Positions 11,560 through 22,985 of a stretch of 64,000 nucleotides of DNA are shown here, one piece after another (positions within the stretch are counted from its first letter, which is position 1; every line of letters starts with the position of its first letter). The notes below the pieces were generated by a model. That model ran no database searches. It was not told the origin of the DNA and saw only the letters and a program-made list of their open reading frames with translations. Origin of the DNA: Lepturacanthus savala (Eukaryota; Chordata; Actinopteri; Scombriformes; Trichiuridae). The position numbers and the translations under genes are program-made. The stretch lies in NCBI GenBank assembly GCA_030544235.1, contig CM060463.1, positions 17,113,690 through 17,177,689 on the forward strand, read 5' to 3'.

Positions 11560-12379
11560 AATAAGAAACATTGCAGAGAGCTGGGTGCCTGCTGGATAAA
11601 AGGAGCAGTTCAATGACTGGACTATAATAGAGAGTGATTTCCCTCTTTAATTCAACCTCTACCAGCTAATCTCATCCAAGGACTGACAAAAGCACTCTTT
11701 TATACATATCCCACACATTGCTATGACAACCATAATATATATTTTCTTACAGTATGCTTGGTTGTGATGAAAATAAATAAATAACAGCCTACTGTATAGG
11801 AGATAATTAGAATGAAAATTATGCCTCAACAGCGTATAACACACACTCCACAATTATCCAATATTCACACGCGCTGCTGCTTCTACATTTCATTCATGTA
11901 GATTATTCTCAATATATGAGAAAAGTATACATTTACAAATATGTACAAATCCTTTTTTTTTGGTTTTCATTTTGAAATAATGTAACGTTTGTCTCAAAAT
12001 GTATTTGTGGAAAAAAGAAAGTTCAAAGACTTTAATTTCAGAATTCATATAAGTTTAGATTTTTTTTCCACAAATATTTTAATAAGGTCCAAAAATTTGA
12101 ATTTGGATATTATTCTCAGAATCCTTATTTATATGGCTTTGGTCAACCAAATTTTTTATCATTAAATATGAATATTTTCTGCTTATTCAGAAGATAACAG
12201 GGAGAGGAAATGTGTAAAGAAATAACCAGAAGTAAACAGCGGGATGTGATGGACAAATTCATAGATTAGAAACAAGAACAGATTTAGTTTTTCTCTCTGT
12301 CTAGTGTGTGTTCTTGCTGCAGGTTGTGGTGCTGCAGGAGAGGAACATTAGCAGTGACATGTTAACATGAAACACTTAC

Positions 12380-12397
12380 GGTCCTGCAGGATCTTTG
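12380..12397 (-). CDS. nfasc: neurofascin 18-nt microexon
   Basis: The exon lies between acceptor CCAACAG and donor GTAAGTG. With phase 1 on both sides it contributes PKILQD, using flanking bases, and leads into LKQPPTIVKQ of the next exon. NrCAM has KLLEDLVQPPTI and neurofascin PSIQNELTQPPTI at this spot. L1-family genes carry a neuron-regulated microexon just after the signal peptide (YEGHH in L1CAM), so this is probably a cassette. Skipping it keeps the frame. A CU-rich tract (CCCTCTCCCTCTTCCTCT on the transcript strand) lies about 20-40 nt upstream of the acceptor, as expected for PTB-type repression. Inclusion in vivo is inferred, not seen. Confidence 0.85.
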
Positions 12398-12625
12398 CTG
12401 TTGGTCCAGTTTAAAGCCAGAGGAAGAGGGAGAGGGGGGTTACGTGACTGTTAATCATATTATAGACATGAAGACATACAGGAATATATGCTTTTATCAT
12501 TCTATGTTAAAATGCACGTTATTATCGAGATGACAGTCTATGGCTAGGATGTAACCAAATATCTATATTAACTGTTACATAAATGAGACAAGGGAAATCT
12601 ATGTTAGAAACAGAGTGACAACAGT

Positions 12626-12690
12626 TGAGAACTCACCTGTAGAGATTTTCCATATCATGAGAAGCATAGAGGAAGATAAAGAAAACACAC
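12626..12690 (-). promoter_or_regulatory. candidate recursive splice site
   Basis: On the transcript strand a pyrimidine tract (TTTTCTTTATCTTCCTCT) leads, with no intervening AG, to CTACAG|GTGAGT. This is an acceptor fused directly to a strong donor, the signature of a recursive (ratchet) splice site. It lies 239 nt upstream of the microexon acceptor. Function is inferred only. Confidence 0.45.
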
Positions 12691-13327
12691 ATATTATAGA
12701 TTAGATTATACGGCAAAGACAATCATACAGTGTAATAATCTGTTTCTGTGGAGCAGTTTTGGTGAGGTTTTTTAATAGATACTATGAATGGATGTGCAGA
12801 AACCAGAGAGGGCCTCTTTAACTTAAAACATACACACACTAACACTTTCAAGTTTGCTAATTAACAATCTCTGTGTTCGCAGGGAACAAAAAACTAAGGA
12901 TGGTATGTTGGTGCTGCTTCTTATGAACCAAATCTGTGCTTAAATCAACAGAATTAAAGAATCTGGTTGTTAGTTAAATAAATTCAATTTACATTATGAC
13001 GTGTTTATGGTCTGCTCAGTAAAATGAGTATTTGACAAAAGAAATAAAACGTCATCACAATATATTCAAATGTAACCTTAATATTGGAAAATTTAGCTTT
13101 TAGCCACTGCAAACTTCTGTTTGTTTCCTTTCAATAACAGCATCATTGTTCAGACTGACAACCACACATTTGATTGTGATTTATTATTGATTATCATGTT
13201 TTGTTGAAGCTGCCTTTTGTTTATAGCAAGACAATAGCTTCTTCTTAAGGGTGACGTGCAAGACTAATAGTAAGAGTTGTAATACCTATTTGCCATGCTG
13301 TTTGTGATTTAAACCCCCTTCCCTCTG

Positions 13328-13328
<1 letters not shown>

Positions 13329-13370
<42 letters not shown>

Positions 13371-13420
13371 CACAATAATGAAGTAACCCTGTGTCATGTG
13401 TTTATGTGTGTGTGTGTGTG

Positions 13421-13495
<75 letters not shown>
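13329..13495. repeat. opposed (CA)n and (TG)n arrays
   Basis: A CA array (13329-13374) and a TG array (13405-13495) face each other across about 30 bp, making a long imperfect inverted repeat able to fold back. Confidence 0.92.
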
Positions 13496-13496
<1 letters not shown>

Positions 13497-13823
13497 CTGT
13501 AGCGATGTGTGGACAGCACTCATCAATGAAGGTCAGCAGTGCAGTTCGCTGTGCAGTAGATAAGGAAATATAAAGAACGGGGGTAGGGAGGAGCATCATG
13601 TGTGGTCTTCATTAGCTCTAAGTCATTATAGCATGTGATGGCGCATCATTCATAAATAACCTGAGCGGTGACATTTCTATAAGGACACTGCATTACCTGC
13701 AGCCAGAAAACAGAAAATATGTTTCTCTCGTGTTGGAATTGAGACATTGTGGAGAATGTTAGTCAAGCTCAGCTGTCATTGAAGTATTCTTTGGCACAGA
13801 TAGAAAGCATTTTTACAATTAGC

Positions 13824-13826
<3 letters not shown>

Positions 13827-13861
<35 letters not shown>
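13827..13861. repeat. (TA)n microsatellite
   Basis: Uninterrupted TA run in neurofascin intron 1. Confidence 0.95.
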
Positions 13862-13866
<5 letters not shown>

Positions 13867-14072
13867 TAAACTAAGAAATTGGAGAAATTGTTGACAAAAT
13901 GGTGTATTTGTGAACATTTTGTGTGATTCAGTCACAGTCATAGTTTGTAATCATTCAAATTCCTTATCTGCATCTGGGGTCAATGTATCTTTACACACCT
14001 TCTGTCAGAGATTAACAAAATCCTGACAGTGTACTGTAAGGAGAGGTCATTGAGCTAGAGGGGTATTGTCCA

Positions 14073-14075
<3 letters not shown>

Positions 14076-14156
<81 letters not shown>

Positions 14157-14172
14157 GTGTGTGTGTGTGTGT
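14076..14172. repeat. (TG)n microsatellite
   Basis: A TG array of about 97 bp with one GC interruption, in neurofascin intron 1. Confidence 0.95.
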
Positions 14173-14523
14173 CAGATCAATAGAGCATCTTAAGTCCAGG
14201 TTTGAGAGGTCAGGCTTATAAAAAAAGAAAAAAAAACAGAGCAGGTGCCAAGGGGATGTGTAGATGACTGAGCAGCTGACAGCTAACTGTTTATGTGTGT
14301 GAGCATGTGTGTGTGTGTAACATATAAGGTAGGTGCCCTTGGGCCAGTATCAAATAATAAATTTTTCACTGTACTATTGCGATACTTTGGTCATCATTCA
14401 TCTAGTCTGAAAAAGGAATAAGACTTCTTCCTTTCTTCTTTGTTCCCAATTCCCTCAATAATCCCTTTAACATCAGAATCCAAGTTTTCATACTCAACAT
14501 AACAGGTGGGAGGATATCTGTCC

Positions 14524-14555
<32 letters not shown>

Positions 14556-14835
14556 GTATGTAGTCCCATCCCCTTTGGGAGTCACCCAAAATAAAAAAGT
14601 AGATATGAGTCAGTCTATTCTTATGAAAATTAATGTTAATGTAAACGCTACTGTAGTTCCTGCAATTCCCTGGAAATACAGCATGTTTGTTTACTTTAAA
14701 TGGAAAGAAAAGTGGTTTATTCATTCATCCATTTATTCACACATCACTGTGCAGGATGTCCAGGAAACTCTCCTGCAGCTCACTTCTTCAGGTTTAACCA
14801 TGTGTTATGTGTGCTACAGTATGGCTGGGACTTAC

Positions 14836-15010
14836 GGTCTTGTGGGACTTCGATGGCGGCTACCTCGCACCACAGAAATGTCATTAATGACATGAGAGCC
14901 AGGGCTGAATGCCCGCCCTGCCCCAACATCTCTCCCCCTCTGATTGGCCGGCCTCACCCCTCACCTCTCCGATTGGCTCGATGCTTCTCCTGACAGCTGC
15001 CCCGAGGCCC
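14836..15010 (-). CDS. nfasc: neurofascin exon with start codon and signal peptide (coding part 14836-14929)
   Basis: The acceptor is a pyrimidine-rich tract ending CTCACAG just above 15010, and the donor is GACC|GTAAGT at 14836. The ATG is at 14927-14929. An in-frame TGA at 14954-14956, nine codons upstream, fixes this as the first possible in-frame start, so 14930-15010 is 5' UTR. The 31 codons begin MLGQGGHSALALM, then a hydrophobic core (about residues 9-20), and end VAAIEVPQD plus one base. Signal cleavage is likely after VAA, giving a mature end IEVPQDP that fits the IEIPMDP of mammalian neurofascin. The n-region oddly has no Lys or Arg, only a His. The exon is spliced to a non-coding exon further right. 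Two CCAAT motifs and a possible internal GAGAG|GTGAGG donor lie in its UTR part. Confidence 0.9.
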
Positions 15011-15304
15011 CTGTGAGCGCAGAGACAGAGGCAGATGCAGATGGTTGGGAAGAAGGCATCATAGCAGACCATACAGTTATAGTATGTACAGTATAAACGG
15101 TTTGCATGCGTGTATATTTTGGCATGAGAGAGTGTGCCGACTCTGGCCTATATTCACAGCTGAGTCCCTGTGAAGCTCCCTGAGGAGAGCAGATACAAAG
15201 CCAAGGATAAGCTCTGCAGCAGTGATTCCTAAAGTAGGATCAGGCTCCAAACACAAATGCTACTTTACAAAGCAGAGTGTCAACCGTTTTCAATTATTAT
15301 TATA

Positions 15305-15398
<94 letters not shown>
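15305..15398. repeat. (TA)n microsatellite, about 94 bp
   Basis: Pure TA dinucleotide array about 300 bp upstream of the start-codon exon. Confidence 0.97.
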
Positions 15399-15402
<4 letters not shown>

Positions 15403-16807
15403 GAACTGATCATATCACTGTTGCCATTTAACCACTGACATCACACTAGAGTCTTTTTTCCAATGTACATTTTTATCCTGCTTTTGCTCTGTCAAAGTTA
15501 TTTTTGGTCTTATTTGATTGTATGTGAACAGGATCACAGAAAAACCATTGGGACAATTCTTGTGAAATTTGGTAGTTGGGTGTCAAATTGGTCAAGGAAG
15601 AATCTATCTGGTGAGAAATCTAGAGTGAAATGACACCATGATTCAGGTTTTCCAATTTCTTATCAAAAATCTTTAACATATCATCATCTTACCAACAAAA
15701 CTTCTACTCTACTGGAATAATTAATACATAAGAATGTAGACAATGTTGATGTCCTCTCTTCACCAGTGTTACTTCCATTGAAATATAAATCATGTGTGTC
15801 AAAATGCACAAGTCATTTTAAAACGCAAAGACATTTTTTTTTCTACAGGTCACAGTCTGAAAAGGTGGATTTACTTTGTGATGTCCTGATTTGTGCTCCT
15901 TCAACTATCCACATCAAGTCAAAGCTTCTCTAGAATTCCAGGCCTCTGGCAGAGAAGGTAGTGAGCGATAAACATCTGTAAAATCACTGCATACATGTTG
16001 TTTTTTTCCAAACTGCTGTGCCTGTCCTAGTATTCAAACGACAGGCCACTAGCCAGAGATTTTTTAATTTACTCCCCACCACCTCCACATGGCAGCCAGG
16101 TCTGTGTACTGGCAACCATTCAGGACCACCTGCCCACTGTTAATCTCTGTCCTGCACGCTGCCGTCCCCCACCAGGATCAACCCTTCCCTCTGCGTCCAA
16201 TCACACCAGAGCTCAAAGACAACAGGATGAACTGAACAGGTGGGAATGAATGTTTACCATAATGTCACCATTTCAAGTCTCCAGTAAAAACAGGCCTGTA
16301 AGTTTGACAGTATGTTTTCTGCTTAAAAGTGAAAACTGGACAGATCCTTCATTTAAAATGGTGAATATAAATATAGTAACAATTACCAAATATTTCAGTA
16401 AAGAAGTACAGCTGCTACTGCTTTGAGTGAGCCAATTATTTAACCCCCGAAGTGCTGCTAGCAGCATTTTCGGAAACTGCTCATATAATTGATTTCACAC
16501 TGAACACTGTGCATTCTTGTATGTTTTGTGTTGGATTCCCTCAAAATCAAGATGGAACATCTCAGGGGCCTATGGGTTAATACATTTATGCAGTATTTTA
16601 ATTCTGGAGTTTCTTTAACATCAGATCAGAAAAATGAAAATTAGCCTGCTATACTAAAGGCCAACTTATGGTAATTCATTGGTTATCTCAAGGTAATGGC
16701 AATGAAATAATAATCGCTCCTTAGGGCCTCCATAGTTAAACATACATAATGGTTAAACAATAAAACATGTTCAAATGCCATTATTTATTACTGGATGTTA
16801 TGAAGTT

Positions 16808-16865
16808 TCAATTCAATTCACTTCAATTCAATTTTATTTATATAGCCCAATATTAAAACACAGTT
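16808..16865 (-). mobile_element. 3' tail of a LINE-type element (fragment)
   Basis: TTCAATTCA repeats followed by TTTATTTATATAGCCCAATA on the plus strand are the reversed 3' end common to many fish non-LTR elements. The 5' part is missing. Confidence 0.6.
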
Positions 16866-17328
16866 GTCTAAAAGTGTTTCATTCAGATAATTCTTACAAT
16901 ACTATCTAAATGTCTTTATGTCTTTACTATAAGCAGTGAAATTACAGATTGATTTCAGAGCAGAGGGGGCACAACAGATTTTTAGCTTGAGGGCAAAACC
17001 TAAAACTGCAAACACCTACCACACATACACACATCCATACATGCACACACACATACACACACATTCAAACACACATTATACATAAACCATCTGGTGGTAT
17101 GTCAATCTAACACCACTCAACTAAATAGCTAATCTGCCCCTGGGGAGTTGAAATCCCGAGCACTGGCTTGCATGAGGTGCCAATCACACACACACACACA
17201 CACACACATGGATGAAGGCAAACCCCTACACACCCTCATCCGCTTCAGCTAACACACACATAAAACAGCAGTCCAGCTGTTGTGGCACCTGACCAATCAC
17301 CCTATCTCTGTTAATTACTGAAATCATC

Positions 17329-17362
<34 letters not shown>

Positions 17363-18085
17363 GCAAATAGGAACAGTAAAGTGAAGGGATTAAGAAAAGA
17401 GCAGCCATACATTCATGAGCCTTGAGACAGAAATCTTCTTTGAACTGCAGGTCTCTTCCCAGCAGCACAGACACATGGAAGAAGAGATATCAAGATAAAA
17501 AGGAAAGAAGAGAGTGAAAGAGTGAGAGAGAGATAAGGCAGTGAGAGTGAAAGCGCTGAAATAGGTCAGTATTTCTCTCCATGTATGGAGCTCTCTACGT
17601 GCTGCAGTGCATTATAAATGATTGCACCCGGTGATACACTGAGGCTGAGTGCACAGCAGGCGACAAAAAGGGTCAGTGAATATCACATTCTATATATTAC
17701 ATATTAACTCATATGGAAGTGGAAAACAGCCACAATTCTGCTAGAAGCACAAACCTGTGGCCTATTTTCTAATAGTAATGTCCAGCTATTTTTACACAAA
17801 TGTAAGAATTTTGTTTCTCACAGGAACAGCGGAGAATGATTTTCAAGACCTACAGCTGCCCTAAGTACTTGTATTAAAAGAATAGTTTGACATTTTGGGG
17901 AATACGCTTTAATTATTTGCTTTCTTATTTCTTATCTGGCTGCAGAGATGTCCTGATTCTAAGTGATTGTAGCCCCATAACCCCCTGTAAAAGCCATATC
18001 TTTCCATTTTTATACTTATAACACTATAGCCATCACTAAAAATGATCGATGAGGATCTTGAGGAGTCATACCATAGTAGCCCATA

Positions 18086-18209
18086 CAGTCAGTCAGTCAT
18101 TTTCTATACCTGCTTATTCCTCATTAGGGTCGCAGGGGTCTGCTGGAGCCAATCCCAGCACGTTACAGCGAGAGGCAGGGATACACCCCAGATGGTCACC
18201 AGCCAATCG
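18086..18209 (-). mobile_element. tRNA-headed SINE, 5'-truncated copy
   Basis: It carries only the tail half: (GTCA)n, TTTTCTATACCTGCTTATTCC, GGGTCGCAGGGGTCTGCTGG, and the CCCAGATGGTCACCAGCC block. The rest of the element is absent, as in 5' truncation on retroposition. Confidence 0.85.
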
Positions 18210-20774
18210 TTATTTATCCATATAGGAAATGTATGGTATTTTTGTCATTCCATTTAGGAAATCACAATTTTGCAATTGGAATAAAAGAAACTTTTCTTCC
18301 TCCACAAAAAGTTGAAATGCACAATTAATAAAAAAATCACATTAAATATATGAGAGATGACATCTTCTGTTGTGGGAACAGCAAAAACAGAAAGTGATAG
18401 GAATTATAGGATGTGAAAGTTTTTAACAATTCTAACATACAGTATATTCAAAAAATTAATGAAAACCCATAGAAAGCTGAGAAACAGTGAAATACCAAAA
18501 ATCTATTTTTTTGTTATTAAATAAAGCTGAAACCAATTATGGATATTGGTTATGCATGGGACTATAATGGATGTGATTATACAAGAGGAGTTGATGACCA
18601 CTCGTACTTATATAAGTGGAACAGAACACTGAAAAAACCTTCTCACTAACTGTCCATTTCACACTATGAAACTCAAGGTTAATGAATATAGGAAGTTTGA
18701 AGATATGATAAAGCTAGATCAGGATAGGATGAAATACTGTAATTGTTTGATGAGGATTCACAGCGTGGCTATATAAACAACACCATGTGAAAACAACTGG
18801 TTTAAAGGAGGAAATTTGAAGAGATTGGTGGGAAATGGGTGAGAGATGTGAAACAGACAACAGGTACTGTAGGTCAAGGACTTTTGATTTATTGACCACA
18901 ATATAAGCTTTAATTCTGAGCTTTATACCTTACACACAGAGAGAGGCACAAGGTCATGGTCCAAAGCTGGCAGCAGATTGACTTTCTGGCACAAAGGTAT
19001 ATTGATTCACTCCATGCATCCACAGACAGGCTGAGGCTGCTCCATATCAACAACAACATGTTCCAGATGGTTTCCACAAGGCAGTCTTCCAGGGTGGTGC
19101 ATTCAGCCACAGAAAGTAACTAAACTGAGTTCATCCCTGGTCAATATCACAAATCCTGTTCACCTAATATACTTTTAATTTTAATTTAAAGACAAAATCC
19201 AAGAAACATTAAGAGACTTGGAAAACAAAATCTTTGCCTAATTAAACTAAAATGAAAGGTCCATAATCCATGGTTCATATTTGAGAACAAACTGCAACAG
19301 TATAGCCTTCATTGAAACAAAAGTGAGTACACATGTGACCTCCAAATAAAAAGTACACGTGTGATATCTGTAGTAGGGTTGGGCGATGGCCCCTTGATTG
19401 GCAATTGACAATGTTTACAGTGAATCATCATGATGGACGATGATATCAGGAGGGGGTGAGTGCTGATAATTATAATTGGTGTTTTGATCAATAAATTGTA
19501 GCTCCTTCAACTATTGATCAACTATTCAACGATCAACTATTGACCATTTTATTGCCCATATTTTATCAATTATCATTTATTTGTTTCCCATCATGTTTTA
19601 TTAAATTCTTTTGACCAATCAGAGGCTGATCCAGCCAAAAATAACTTTTCTTCCCTTATTCCGACCCCCAATTACTCAGCAGTTATTTTAGAGAGCGCCC
19701 TTCAACCAATCTACCATTTTGGTAATGGCTCCACATCTGTGTACGTCTCCACATGGACTCATCACTTGCATGCAACCACAACAACCACAGCCGGACATTG
19801 AAAGGGCAGCTACAGAAGTGCCTCTCGGTATCACTCACATGGAACTGGGACACCGGTGGTCATGGCAGTAGCCTTGAATGTAGGTTGTGTCACACTTCTA
19901 GTTGACCTAGCTTGCGTACTTGCGTACATACTGAAACAGACTAGTTAAAACACAACCAGGTCAGAGTTACCTTAATTTAGCCTAAGGTCCAGAACCTCAG
20001 GTGCACAGACACTCACATACACACACAAGTACACAAGTATTTCTCCTAAGATTGTAAATGGAAGAATGGAAATTAAACAAATGGGATTTCATCTGGACTC
20101 TCCCTTTAGGCTCCACTAGAAACAGATTGGCCTGTTGCAGGCTATTTCCAAAATTAACATGTTCATTTTTATTTTGTATCTGAAGTATATATTGTATCTG
20201 CTTTGTGACCTTCGATGAGTTTTGCCCATAGCGCGCTCAGAGTGGAAATGATGACACAGAGAGATTAAAATGTTAACCTACTTCCAAACACTGCAGGGAA
20301 TTAGCATCATTTGTGAAATTAACCTTTTTCAGGTTAAAACTGGTCTTTAAATATGATTTGAATTCTTACTTTATTTAAGATGAGAGGGCGATTTCTATAA
20401 GAAAGTCCTGTCATTAACATGCATAATGCCCGGTACTATAAAGTCTATTGGAGTAAATTACATTTCCCACCTACAGGGCTAATGGTAGCCCTCACATGTC
20501 ATTTGTTCCATAAGAGGGGCCATTTAAAAAACAAGAGTAAAAATATCCTCACCATTAAATGAACTGTGAAGACAATAATGGTTGGCATGACTAAAGCATG
20601 TTTATTATCTCTGCAAAAACTAGGCTGCTGAAGGTTTACATTTTTGGAATTAGTTTCATGGTTCATTCAGGAAACACATTTAGTTGTTGGTTATACAGTT
20701 AGACAAAACCGAAGACAATCTTTGAACTAAGTGATTTACAGTTGGTTATAGTTACAGACAATAAAATTAAACAG

Positions 20775-21165
20775 GAAGGGTACTCAGAGTGTGCATACCT
20801 TCCCTAAGGCCAATGATCAGTCGTTTATCTGACATACAAATGTATGATGTATAAAATAAAATAAATAAATGTTTAAATACAACTAATGTGTGTGGCTATA
20901 TTTCCAAATTATTAGAATGGTTCCTGGCTGAATCAACAGGAGTTCTGTCAACTACTCGTTCAACTATTAACATTCCGTTGACCAGCAGGAGCCACTAATA
21001 GCCATTAAAACAATCAAATTATTATTGCGAAATATTTAATTTGGATCCACTGCTCCTACTCCTACTACTTTGTCCTTGGTCAATTCTTCACCCCAGTTTA
21101 AAGATAAACAGATGGACAAATGGCACAGAAAGCAATACCTCCTCACAGAGGTAACTAACTGCTGT
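20775..21165 (+). repeat. dispersed fish repeat, copy 2 (longest)
   Basis: It runs from GAGTGTGCATACCTTCC through TATCTGACATACAAATG, TGTGTGGCTATATTTCC and AACATTCCGTTGACCAGCAG to AAACAGATGG...AATACCTCC. The same blocks recur in partial copies near 10.9, 48.5, 49.5, 56.4 and 58.9 kb. Confidence 0.65.
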
Positions 21166-21560
21166 GTGTTCTCTATGTTCATACAGCATAGAGCATTCAT
21201 ATTCATTTTCTGCCCACCCCCAACCCAGTCCACACCAGTCCATACACAGTCTTTGTACCACTTGCCATCATTCATTTGTTGTTAGCACTGGAGGAATCCA
21301 TTAGAGTGATTTTGGATGGTGCTCGGTGCTAATGGTGCTTTACTGATACAAACATAGTGAAGACAGGGCTGAGGGGGTGAAATGTGTGTCAGGGTGCATT
21401 ATGGTGTGTGTAAATATATTCCCAAACTGGAAAATCCCTCATTTCACACTTCAGTCCCATTTAATGGTTTTGTGTGAAATTGTGCATGAAGAACATGTAT
21501 GAATTTTAATGTCCATGAAAGCACACTGCGCAGATTTGTGTCTTTGTGTGATAAGTGGAC

Positions 21561-21566
<6 letters not shown>

Positions 21567-21656
<90 letters not shown>
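21567..21656. repeat. (TA)n microsatellite, about 90 bp
   Basis: Pure TA array. Confidence 0.97.
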
Positions 21657-21659
<3 letters not shown>

Positions 21660-21844
21660 GTTTCCAATTTACCACTGGTGAAATAGCACTCCTTAATTCA
21701 GCCTTTAACTCTCTGGAAATTGCGCTTCTTGATTCTCTCTTAATACAAAGAGAGATTTTTTGAGTTAATAGAAACATATTTGTAACCCTACCAACAAAGG
21801 TTCAGCTTTTTTAATCAATTAATAATTGTATATAAGACACTATA

Positions 21845-22203
21845 GGGGCGACATGGTGGCGCAGGGGTTAGCGCTGTTGCCTCACAGCAAGAAGGTCGCA
21901 GGTTCAAGACCTCCTTGGTCCTGGGTCTGGGACCTTTCTGTGTGGAGTTTGCATGTTCTCCCCGTGTCTGCGTGGGTTTTCACCGGGTACTCCGGCTTCC
22001 TCCCACAGTCCAAAAACATGCTCAGGTTAATTGGCAACTCTAAATTGCCCATAGGTGTGAGTGTGTGAGTGAATGGTGTGTGTGCCCCACGATTGGCTGG
22101 CGACCATCTGGGGTGTATCCCTGCCTCTCGCCGTAACGCGCTGGGATAGGCTCCAGCAGACCCCTGCTAATGAGGAATGAGCAGGTATAGAAAATGACTG
22201 ACT
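21845..22203 (+). mobile_element. tRNA-headed SINE, full-length copy with target-site duplication
   Basis: The 5' head has a pol III A box (TGGCGCAGGGG, 21857-21867) and B box (GGTTCAAGACC, 21901-21911). A body follows with CTGCGTGGGTTTTCACCGGG, TTAATTGGCAACTCTAAATT and GGTATAGAAAATGAC, and a (TGAC)n tail. A perfect 9-bp target-site duplication GACACTATA flanks it (21836-21844 and 22204-22212), which shows retroposition. The family is very common in percomorph fish, and six more copies lie in this window. Confidence 0.93.
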
Positions 22204-22794
22204 GACACTATACACATAACCCATGGCCACTACCACTCTCCATTCTCTTCTCAGTTTTTGTTAAATGTCTGGAAAATCACAAACATCAAAGATATACATC
22301 CACAAATATGTATGCAGATGATGTGATATTATTCCTATAGGAGGTTCACTCATCTCTTATATAATAAAATACATACAATCATTATATACTATTATAAATT
22401 ATAAATTATAAAATTATAAAATAGTAGCGATTCCCCCTATTAGCTATACATTGTTACTTTTCTCTCCATAACTGATATGACAAATTCATGAGCTGTTGGT
22501 TTTGAACATCAGTGTTTTATTCAGAGGTTGTTTCCTTTCCTAGTGGATAACACAGTCAATCAACCCAAATAATTAAATGTATTATATACATCAACAACTG
22601 CACATTCCCCACTGCCATAGTCCCTCACAGTGTACTTAATGTGTAGTGTAATTATCTACATTATTCCACTTGGTTTGACTCCACTCAGAATTTCTCCTTT
22701 AACATTGATGGCTCGTTGTCACACGTCCATTTACGTTGGCAACCGCAACCACACCCTTGACCCCACCCTCTCATTGCTCCCCCATGTAAACCAC

Positions 22795-22985
22795 ACCACT
22801 AACAGCCTTTTTCCACCTCTGAAACATTGCCCATCTCAGAACCTCCTTATCATTATCCGCTGCTGAAACACATTGGTCAATGCTTTTATCTCATCCTGGC
22901 TCGATTACTGCAACAGCATCCTATATGTTTCACCCAACGTCATCTTCAGTAAACTCCAATATGTCCAATTCTTTGCTGAGTCAAA
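22795..22985 (+). pseudogene. non-LTR retrotransposon reverse-transcriptase relic
   Basis: Translation gives SLFPPLKHC..., then a stop, then NTLVNAFISSWLDYCNSILY and KLQYVQ. The RLDYCNS-like block (22900-22917) and LQYVQNSAAR-like end are hallmarks of the C-terminal part of fish L2-type LINE reverse transcriptases. An in-frame stop and lost flanks mark it as dead. Confidence 0.75.

Larger units (their letters stand above)
10792..12379 (-). other. neurofascin intron 2
   Basis: A 1.6-kb intron between the microexon and Ig1. It contains CA repeats at 10826-10868 and 11513-11559 and a copy of a dispersed fish repeat at about 10921-11105. A CATGCA (TGCATG, RBFOX motif, on the transcript strand) is at 11505-11510, about 870 nt downstream of the microexon. 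Confidence 0.7.
12398..14835 (-). other. neurofascin intron 1 (first coding intron)
   Basis: A 2.4-kb intron between the signal-peptide exon and the microexon. It contains a candidate recursive splice site at 12636/12637, opposed CA and TG arrays at 13329-13495, a (TA) run at 13827-13861, a TG array at 14076-14172 and a short TG run at 14523-14559. Unique sequence at 13600-13820 may be conserved. Confidence 0.75.

Noticed and set aside
14884..15072. 62-codon minus-strand frame overlapping the signal-peptide exon
   Set aside because: It is in a different frame and crosses the acceptor at 15010/15011. The frame starting at 14929 joins the downstream exons.
21499..21777. Ile-Tyr repeat open frames
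   Set aside because: These are translations of a (TA)n array, with no coding character outside it.
21857..21911. tRNA-like A and B boxes
   Set aside because: They belong to the SINE head (repeated in other copies); no cloverleaf-complete tRNA gene is present.
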